Made by a program: the position numbers and the translations under genes. Shown here piece after piece: positions 1 through 4,687 of a DNA stretch of 9,427 nucleotides (the stretch's first letter is position 1; the number at the start of each line of letters is the position of its first letter). The stretch is taken from positions 1 through 9,427 of the forward strand of contig CAIQJD010000454.1 of NCBI GenBank assembly GCA_903872005.1, in the 5' to 3' direction. The notes below the pieces were generated by a model that searched no databases, was not told the DNA's origin, and saw only the letters and a list, made by a program, of their open reading frames with translations. This DNA is from an uncultured bacterium. Its GTDB lineage: Bacteria; Chloroflexota; Anaerolineae; JACIWP01.

Positions 1-2
1 CG

Positions 3-482
3 CTGGCCGATGGCTTCGCCGACACGCAGCCGGTGCGGCCGGGCGTCAGCGTGGACCAGATCGTCTTCAGCTACGCCTTGCCGGCGCAGCGGGGATCCTG
101 GAGCGTGGACTATCGCCTGGCTTACCCGACGAAGGCGCTCAATGTCCTGGTCGCCGCCGGCTGGGTCGTCAGCGGTCCCGGCGTCACCTATGTCGGCAAG
201 ATGGGCAGCTCCGAATCGGCGTACCTGAACTATCAGGTGAAGGATGTGTCGCCCGATAAGGCGATCTCCCTGGCCTTCGCGCTGGGCGCAGCGCCGGCCG
301 GCGGGGTAGATATGACTACCGCCGGTAACAACACGACCGAAACGGCAGAAGCGACGCCCAGCGGGCCGAGCAACCAGCCGACGCTCCTCTGGATTGCCAT
401 AGCCGGGATGATCCTGGCGCTGGCGGCCGCTGCTACCTATCCGATATGGGGCGGCGCGGCCGGCGGAGGGCGTGAGGCGTGA
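3..482 (+). CDS. Membrane-anchored extracytoplasmic protein of unknown function (3' part)
   Basis: The gene enters from the left edge; the frame is open from base 3, giving 159 visible residues and a TGA at 480-482. I do not recognise the family. The visible part has alternating hydrophobic and polar stretches typical of a beta-sandwich (residues 15-95, for example DQIVFSYALP and ALNVLVAAGWVV). A Thr/Ser/Pro-rich linker follows (about 100-126), then one hydrophobic helix (about 127-149) and a short tail ending GGGREA. This suggests a domain outside the membrane held by a C-terminal anchor. The stop overlaps the ccmA start by 4 bases (GTGA, 479-482), so it is probably translated with ccmA and acts in cytochrome c maturation or heme delivery. 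No CcmE-type heme-binding motif is visible. A GTG at 33 is in frame but lies inside the domain and is unlikely to be the start. The role is inferred from context only. Confidence 0.75.
   Translation: MADGFADTQPVRPGVSVDQIVFSYALPAQRGSWSVDYRLAYPTKALNVLVAAGWVVSGPGVTYVGKMGSSESAYLNYQVKDVSPDKAISLAFALGAAPAGGVDMTTAGNNTTETAEATPSGPSNQPTLLWIAIAGMILALAAAATYPIWGGAAGGGREA
465..470 (+). promoter_or_regulatory. Ribosome binding site of ccmA
   Basis: GGAGGG lies 8 bases upstream of the GTG at 479. It fixes this GTG, which overlaps the previous stop codon, as the ccmA start. A nearby GTG at 472 is in another frame and has no comparable spacing. Confidence 0.7.
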
Positions 483-1225
483 GCGGCGAGACGCCGGCCA
501 TCGTCACGCGTGGCCTGACCAAAGCGTTTGGCCGGCAGCGCGTCCTGCGCGGCGTGGACCTGGATGTGGCGCGTGGCGACTTCGTCGCCCTGTTGGGGCC
601 GAATGGCGCCGGCAAGACGACCCTGATTCGCATCATCGCCACCTTGAGCCGGCCCAGCGGCGGCGACGCGCTGATCAACGGCCATTCTCTGGCCGGCGAT
701 AACGGGCTGGTGCGCCGGCAACTGGGATTGGTCTCGCACCAAACCTTCCTGTATGGCGACCTGACCGCCGAAGAGAACCTGCACTTTTACGGGCGCATGT
801 ACGGTGTGGAGCGGTTGGAAGAACGCAGCGCCGAGTTGTTGGCGCGGGTGGGACTGTATGAGCGCCGGCGCGACCCGGTGCGCGCCTACAGCCGCGGCAT
901 GCAGCAACGCCTCTCCATCGCCCGCTCCGTGCTGCACGACCCGCCGATCTTGCTCCTGGATGAGCCGGATACCGGCCTGGATTTGGGCGCGACGCGCATG
1001 TTGGGCGAGTTGCTGCTCAAGCTCGGCGCGGAGCAGCGCACCATCATCATGACGACGCACTATCTGGATCGGGCGCTGGAGTTGAGCCGGCGCGTGGTCA
1101 TCCTGGCCGGTGGGCAGATCGCTCATCAGGCCCCGACGAGCCAGTTCAGCCGCGAAGGGCTGGTGGCCCTGTACAACGAGCTGGCCGAGCGCCGGCCGAC
1201 GCACGCGCGCGGGGCGACGCGATGA
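479..1225 (+). CDS. ccmA: CcmA, ATP-binding subunit of the heme/cytochrome c maturation ABC transporter
   Basis: A 248-residue ABC ATPase, about the usual size for a single nucleotide-binding domain. Visible motifs in order: Walker A GPNGAGKTT (40-48), Q-loop around SHQ (86-88), a family-typical altered signature YSRGMQQR (137-144), Walker B LLLDEP with D-loop TGLD (158-168), and the H-loop histidine at 194 (MTTH). It is cytoplasmic and would pair with CcmB. In well-studied systems CcmAB, with CcmC, uses ATP hydrolysis to release heme-loaded CcmE rather than to pump heme. Assignment to CcmA rather than a generic ABC-2 exporter rests mainly on the ccmB, ccmC and ccmD genes that follow. It starts with GTG, overlapping the upstream gene by 4 bases, and its TGA overlaps the ccmB ATG (ATGA, 1222-1225), so translation is probably coupled. 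The C-terminal 15 residues are Arg-rich and poorly conserved in character. Confidence 0.93.
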   Translation: MSGETPAIVTRGLTKAFGRQRVLRGVDLDVARGDFVALLGPNGAGKTTLIRIIATLSRPSGGDALINGHSLAGDNGLVRRQLGLVSHQTFLYGDLTAEENLHFYGRMYGVERLEERSAELLARVGLYERRRDPVRAYSRGMQQRLSIARSVLHDPPILLLDEPDTGLDLGATRMLGELLLKLGAEQRTIIMTTHYLDRALELSRRVVILAGGQIAHQAPTSQFSREGLVALYNELAERRPTHARGATR

Positions 1226-1896
1226 AAGACGCATTCCACTCCATCTGGGCCATCGTGCGTAAGGACGTCGTCGCCGAGCTACGCACCAAAGAGACCCTCA
1301 GCACCATGCTGATCTTCGTGATCCTCACGGTGATCATCTTCAACTTCGCCTTTGACCTGCGGGTTGACAATGTGCGCCAGGTCGCGCCGGGCGTGTTGTG
1401 GGTGGCGTTCATCTTCGCCGGTGTCCTGGGGCTGAACCGCTCTTTCATCCTGGAAACGGACAAGGGCTGTCTGGATGGCCTGTTGATGACGCCGGCCGAC
1501 CGCAGCATCATCTATTTCGGCAAGCTCATCGGCAACGTCATCTTCATGCTGGTCGTCGAGGCCATCACCCTGCCGGTCTTCTCGATCTTGTTCAACCTGA
1601 TGCTCGTGCGTCTCGACATCATTCTGGTGGTGCTGCTGGGCACCATCGGCTTCTCCGGCGTTGGGACGCTCTTTTCGGCGATGACGGCCAACACGCGGGC
1701 GCGCGAAGTGTTGCTGCCGATCCTGCTCTTCCCGGTGGTCTTGCCGGTGATCCTGGCGGCGGTGAAGGCGACTGCCGGCATCCTGGACGGTCTGCCGCTG
1801 GGCGACATCCGCAACTGGCTGGGCCTCCTGGCCGGCTTCGACGTGATCTTCCTCGCCATCGCTTACATGACGTTCGATTTTGTGGTAGAATCATAG
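1222..1896 (+). CDS. ccmB: CcmB, permease subunit of the heme/cytochrome c maturation ABC transporter
   Basis: A 224-residue integral membrane protein, matching the usual CcmB length of about 220. Six hydrophobic segments are visible at roughly 27-45, 55-75, 100-128, 132-156, 163-183 and 198-220. The cytoplasmic N-terminus carries a Lys/Arg/Glu amphipathic stretch (11-25) and the loop after helix 2 reads LNRSFILETDKGCLDGLL (71-88), a characteristic CcmB region. It forms the membrane half of the CcmAB complex. The ATG overlaps the ccmA stop by 4 bases and no strong Shine-Dalgarno is seen, consistent with translational coupling. The gene ends at TAG 1894-1896, immediately before the repeat element that separates it from ccmC. 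Confidence 0.93.
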   Translation: MKDAFHSIWAIVRKDVVAELRTKETLSTMLIFVILTVIIFNFAFDLRVDNVRQVAPGVLWVAFIFAGVLGLNRSFILETDKGCLDGLLMTPADRSIIYFGKLIGNVIFMLVVEAITLPVFSILFNLMLVRLDIILVVLLGTIGFSGVGTLFSAMTANTRAREVLLPILLFPVVLPVILAAVKATAGILDGLPLGDIRNWLGLLAGFDVIFLAIAYMTFDFVVES

Positions 1897-1901
1897 GGAG
1901 C

Positions 1902-1929
1902 GATCAGCAGTCAGCGATCAGCACTCGGC
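1902..1929 (+). repeat. Direct heptad repeat array, left arm
   Basis: Four consecutive 7-base units: GATCAGC, AGTCAGC, GATCAGC and ACTCGGC (consensus about NNTCAGC). It starts 5 bases after the ccmB stop. The same heptad family appears inverted at 2034-2061. Short tandem heptad repeats of this general kind are known in intergenic DNA of filamentous cyanobacteria; whether this one is a dispersed family in this genome cannot be seen from the window. Confidence 0.75.
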
Positions 1930-1981
1930 GTCCGCTGAACATGACATCGGGTGTGTGTTTCAAATCTTGGAGAAGATCGTA

Positions 1982-2033
1982 GCATCGGCCCTTGTGGCCG
2001 TCCGAGACGCCAGATGCCCACAAGGGGCGATGC
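1982..2033. repeat. Long imperfect hairpin in the ccmB-ccmC gap
   Basis: The arms 1982-1997 and 2018-2033 are complementary over 16 bases with one mismatch (1988/2027). The 20-base loop contains a small nested stem (CGTC 1999-2002 with GACG 2006-2009). The right arm abuts the inverted heptad array without a gap. No T-run follows on either strand, so a simple intrinsic terminator is unlikely. It could be the core of a palindromic repeat element, or an RNA structure in the ccmC leader affecting mRNA processing or expression. Confidence 0.7.
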
Positions 2034-2061
2034 GCTGAAAGCTGATTGCTAATTGCCGAAC
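2034..2061 (-). repeat. Inverted heptad repeat array, right arm
   Basis: Four consecutive heptads, GCTGAAA, GCTGATT, GCTAATT and GCCGAAC. Read on the minus strand these become GTTCGGC, AATTAGC, AATCAGC and TTTCAGC, the same family as the left arm. Together the arms enclose 1930-2033, making an element of about 160 bp that fills most of the ccmB-ccmC gap. It ends 18 bases before the chosen ccmC ATG. Confidence 0.7.
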
Positions 2062-2069
2062 GCTTGCGT

Positions 2070-2074
2070 GGAGG
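2070..2074 (+). promoter_or_regulatory. Ribosome binding site of ccmC
   Basis: GGAGG is placed 5 bases before the ATG at 2080. It decides the start: the in-frame TTG at 2053 lies inside the repeat array and has no such site. Confidence 0.75.
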
Positions 2075-2079
2075 TTCGT

Positions 2080-2769
2080 ATGGAACGTTGGGGAACAGGC
2101 ATAGGGTCGCGCATCCTGTACGTCGTTACGGGAGCCGGCATGTTGGCGGCGCTCTATCTGGCGCTGCTCTTCGCGCCGCGCGAAGCGACGATGGGCGACG
2201 TGCAGCGCATCTTCTACTGGCATGTGCCGTCGGCCTGGGTCGGCTTCTTCGCCTTCTTCGTCACGCTCTTCGGCAGCATCGCCTACCTACGCAGCGGCCA
2301 ACGCCGCTGGGACATCCTGGCGCTGGCGTCGGTGGAAGTGGGCCTGACCTTCTCGATCATCATGACGATCACCGGCTCGATCTGGGCCAAGCCGACCTGG
2401 AACGTCTGGTGGACCTGGGAGCCGCGCCTGACCTCGGTGACGGTGATGCTGGTCATCTACGCCGCCTATCTCTTACTGCGGCGCATGATTGATGAGCCGG
2501 CGCGACGCGCCCGCTTCGCGGCCGTGTATGGCATTGCCGGCTTCGTCAGCGTCCCCATCACCTTCATGGCGATCCGCTGGTGGCGCACCATTCACCCGGT
2601 CATCCTGAACTCGACCGGCTTCGAGCTGGACACGAAGATGTTGATCTCGCTCATCGCTTGCGTGATTATCTTTACCCTGCTATACTTCACCTTGCTGACG
2701 CTGCGCGTGCGCCTGGAATTCGCCGCCGACCGGGTGGCCGAATTGAAGGCGCGTCTCGAACACGCGTAG
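2080..2769 (+). CDS. ccmC: CcmC, heme-handling membrane protein for cytochrome c maturation
   Basis: 229 residues from the ATG at 2080. CcmC binds heme at the outer membrane face with two histidines and a tryptophan-rich WWD loop, and passes it to CcmE. Visible here: about six hydrophobic helices; the first candidate ligand H48 in FYWHVPSAW; the tryptophan-rich loop PTWNVWWTWEPRLTS (105-119); and the second candidate ligand H172 in RTIHP. The loop carries Glu114 where the E. coli protein has Asp. The C-terminal end (206-229) is charged and probably cytoplasmic. The gene is separated from ccmB by the repeat element but otherwise continues the operon; ccmD starts 20 bases after its stop. It could only be confused with the related CcmF/CcsA proteins, which are much larger or differ in topology; size and the following ccmD fit CcmC. 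Confidence 0.94.
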   Translation: MERWGTGIGSRILYVVTGAGMLAALYLALLFAPREATMGDVQRIFYWHVPSAWVGFFAFFVTLFGSIAYLRSGQRRWDILALASVEVGLTFSIIMTITGSIWAKPTWNVWWTWEPRLTSVTVMLVIYAAYLLLRRMIDEPARRARFAAVYGIAGFVSVPITFMAIRWWRTIHPVILNSTGFELDTKMLISLIACVIIFTLLYFTLLTLRVRLEFAADRVAELKARLEHA

Positions 2770-2789
2770 GCGCAGAGAAAGGACACGCG

Positions 2790-2933
2790 ATGGGATACCT
2801 CGTAGCGGCATTCGCCGTGATCTGGTTGATTACGTTCCTGTTCATCTTGACCATTGCGGCGCGTCAACGCCGGCTCGCCATCGAAGTCGAAGACCTGCAC
2901 GCCGAATTGGACAAGATCGAGCAGGCTTCGTAA
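2790..2933 (+). CDS. ccmD: CcmD, small membrane subunit of the heme release complex
   Basis: A 47-residue protein starting at ATG 2790, with AAAGGA at 2778-2783 giving a 6-base spacing. It has one transmembrane helix (about 3-23, GYLVAAFAVIWLITFLFIL), then a basic RQRR stop-transfer patch (25-28) and a charged amphipathic tail (29-47) able to form a short coiled coil. This is the classic CcmD pattern of a helix with W and Y residues followed by RxRRL. CcmD stabilises CcmC with heme-loaded CcmE and is needed for holo-CcmE release. Its place directly behind ccmC is typical. The family is too short and variable for motif proof, but size, topology and position all agree. Confidence 0.88.
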   Translation: MGYLVAAFAVIWLITFLFILTIAARQRRLAIEVEDLHAELDKIEQAS

Positions 2934-2947
2934 AGAAGATCATACCT

Positions 2948-3595
2948 ATGGAAACTCGTTATCGTTCCCGATTCGCAGGGGCGCGCTATCTGGGCGTGCT
3001 GACTCTGTTGTTGCTGGCGGCGCTGGCCCTGGTCGCCTGCGAGGCGACGGATCCGATCGTCGTGCCATCCACCCCCATCCCGGCGCCACGGCCCCAGACG
3101 GCCGTCCCCAGCGCCACGGCCGACGCGGCGGTCGGCCGGCCCACCACGTCGGTCGAAACCATCAACCGGCCGGTCGGGCCGCAAGAGAACGCCCTGGCCC
3201 CGGACTTCACTGTGGTGGACCTCAACGGTCAGAAGCTGCGCCTGAGCGACTTCCGCGGCAAGCGCGTGCTGCTCAACTTCTGGGCCACTTGGTGCCCGCC
3301 CTGTCGCGCCGAGCTGCCGCAGATTCAGGCCGCCCATCTGAAATATGGCAAGGACGAATTCATTGTGCTGGGAGTGGACTTCGGAGAGTCCAAGGAGCAG
3401 GTTTCGACCTTCGCCAAGGAGAACAATCTGACGTATCTCCTGACGCTGGATGAATCTGGCGCTGCGCTGACGGCCTACAACGTGCGCGCTATCCCGGCGA
3501 CCTACTTCATTGATCGCCAGGGCGTCATCGTGATGAAGCAAGCCGGCGCAGTCACAACGGCCGTGATTGAGGCCGCCCTGAAACGGATGCCCTGA
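2948..3595 (+). CDS. ccmG: Lipoprotein thioredoxin of the ResA/CcmG (DsbE) type
   Basis: 215 residues from ATG 2948. The N-terminus is a lipoprotein signal: basic start, hydrophobic core (16-30), lipobox ALVAC with Cys31. A Pro/Thr/Ala-rich linker follows (about 35-78), then a TlpA/ResA-like thioredoxin domain (82-215). Active site WATWCPPC places C116 and C119; the cis-proline is P183 in AIPATYFID. ResA/CcmG proteins reduce the CXXCH cysteines of apocytochrome c so that heme can be attached, which fits its position after ccmD. E. coli CcmG is held by an N-terminal helix; here the anchor appears to be lipid. Shine-Dalgarno is weak (AAGAAG, 2934-2939, about 8 bases before the ATG); the gap to ccmD is only 14 bases, so it belongs to the same transcript. 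A general TlpA-like reductase is the alternative. Confidence 0.9.
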   Translation: METRYRSRFAGARYLGVLTLLLLAALALVACEATDPIVVPSTPIPAPRPQTAVPSATADAAVGRPTTSVETINRPVGPQENALAPDFTVVDLNGQKLRLSDFRGKRVLLNFWATWCPPCRAELPQIQAAHLKYGKDEFIVLGVDFGESKEQVSTFAKENNLTYLLTLDESGAALTAYNVRAIPATYFIDRQGVIVMKQAGAVTTAVIEAALKRMP

Positions 3596-3599
3596 GCGC

Positions 3600-4259
3600 A
3601 TGGGCAGGCCTGTGCAGGCGACCGGCCGGACGCGCGACCTGGTGCTTTTCCTGGATCGGCGCATCTATCGGCTGACCTTTCACTGGGTTGCCTGGGCCAA
3701 TCTGGCCCTGGCGCTCTATGTGCTGCCGGCCGTCGGCGCGCCGCTGCTTTTGGCCGGCGGCTACGAGCGGAGCAGCGCGTTGATTTACGCGCTCTATGGC
3801 CCGCCGGTCTGCCATCAGCTCCCCGAACGCTCTTTCTTCTTCTATGGCTCGCGCCCGACCTACACCGCCGACGATCTGGCCCTGGCCGGCGCGGCGCTGC
3901 CGGCCGACGCCCAACAGCGCCGGCTCTTCGTGGGCGACCCGACCATCGGCTATAAGATGGCTTTCTGCCAACGCGATCTGGCTCTGTATGGGGGAGCGAT
4001 CTTCTTCGGCGCGCTATACGCCCTGTGGGGGCGCCGGCTCAAACCCCTTAACTGGAAGGGGTTGCTCCTGTTCCTCGCGCCGCTGGCCGGCGATGGGACG
4101 GCGCAACTCCTGGGCCTGCACGAAAGCACGCCGGCCCTGCGCCTCTTCACCGGCATCCTGGCTGCCGGCGGCGGCGTCTGGTTCCTCTATCCGATCATTG
4201 AAATGTCTATGCTGGATCTTCGCCGCAAGGCGGCAGAAAAGTTGCATTTACCCGTCTGA
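3600..4259 (+). CDS. DUF2085 family membrane protein
   Basis: 219 residues, ATG 4 bases after the preceding stop. Hydrophobic segments are visible at about 28-52, 127-147, 152-172 and 180-203. DUF2085 hallmarks are present: PPVCHQLPERSFF (68-80) with C71 and H72, MAFCQRDLALYGG (120-132) with C123, and the polar in-membrane stretch AGDGTAQLLG (163-172). The function of the family is not established. The paired cysteines, histidine and location at the end of a cytochrome c maturation operon suggest thiol, metal or heme handling at the membrane, but this is inference. No strong Shine-Dalgarno is seen, so it is probably translated by coupling with the thioredoxin gene. It is the last plus-strand gene before the convergent junction. 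Confidence 0.85.
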   Translation: MGRPVQATGRTRDLVLFLDRRIYRLTFHWVAWANLALALYVLPAVGAPLLLAGGYERSSALIYALYGPPVCHQLPERSFFFYGSRPTYTADDLALAGAALPADAQQRRLFVGDPTIGYKMAFCQRDLALYGGAIFFGALYALWGRRLKPLNWKGLLLFLAPLAGDGTAQLLGLHESTPALRLFTGILAAGGGVWFLYPIIEMSMLDLRRKAAEKLHLPV

Positions 4260-4267
4260 GCGCTATT

Positions 4268-4286
4268 GCAGGTCGCCTGGACCTGC
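4268..4286. terminator. Stem-loop between convergent genes, possible bidirectional terminator
   Basis: GCAGGTC (4268-4274) and GACCTGC (4280-4286) form a perfect 7-bp stem with a 5-base loop. It lies between the stop of the DUF2085 gene (4259) and the stop of the kinase gene on the other strand (4298). Position fits a shared terminator, but there is no T-run on either side, so it may act weakly or only protect 3' ends. Confidence 0.5.
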
Positions 4287-4297
4287 GACGTTGCCTG

Positions 4298-4687
4298 TCA
4301 CGCTATTTTCTTCAGCGTCTTCGCAGCCAGGTTCAACAAATCCTCCATGTCGAAGGGTTTCGCCAGAACGGCCGTGATACGGTGTTGGGTGACCAGGTGA
4401 GCGTCCAGCCGGTCGCCCCAGCCGGTGATCATGACGATGGGGACGGTGGAGTTGGCGGCGCGGATGGCTGCTGACACATCCCAGCCAGAAATGGCCGGCA
4501 TACCCAGGTCGGTGATGATCAGGTCAAAAGCCCGGCCATCGGCGCGAAAGGCTGCCAGGGCCTCGCCGGCCGCCGTGAAAGCGCTGACCGTATGTCCCTG
4601 GCTTTCCAGGGCGCGTTTGATAATGCGGCACAATTCCCCTTCATCGTCAATAAGCAAAATGCGTCCATGTCGCGTTGAGACAACCAT
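4298..4687 (-). other. Possible independently translated receiver (internal start in the kinase gene)
   Basis: Codon 892 of the kinase is ATG (4687-4685), preceded by GAGGAG (4702-4697 on the minus strand) with a 9-base gap. Initiation here would give a 129-residue single-domain receiver beginning MVVSTRHGRILLIDDEG, with all receiver key residues (D905, D906, D951, T979, K1001 in full-length numbering). The site falls exactly in the linker between the HATPase end (LVLPAA, 875-880) and the first receiver strand. It may be a functional internal start, or the remnant of separate kinase and regulator genes that fused in frame. Confidence 0.4.

Noticed and set aside
33..35. GTG as the start of the first gene
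   Set aside because: The frame is open to the window edge with residues of the same character upstream, and there is no ribosome binding site.
437..1234. A 265-codon open frame on the minus strand opposite ccmA
   Set aside because: It lies antiparallel to an unmistakable ABC ATPase. The protein is His/Gln/Arg/Ala-rich without motifs, as expected for shadow frames in GC-rich DNA.
1982..2033. Hairpin as an intrinsic terminator of ccmAB
   Set aside because: No T-run follows, the loop is long, and ccm genes continue just downstream; a repeat or leader structure is more likely.
2053..2079. Upstream TTG start for ccmC
   Set aside because: It would read through the heptad repeat. ATG 2080 has GGAGG at good spacing and gives the normal CcmC N-terminus.
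2864..3664. A 266-codon minus-strand frame opposite the thioredoxin gene
   Set aside because: It overlaps three well-supported plus-strand genes and its product has no recognisable feature.
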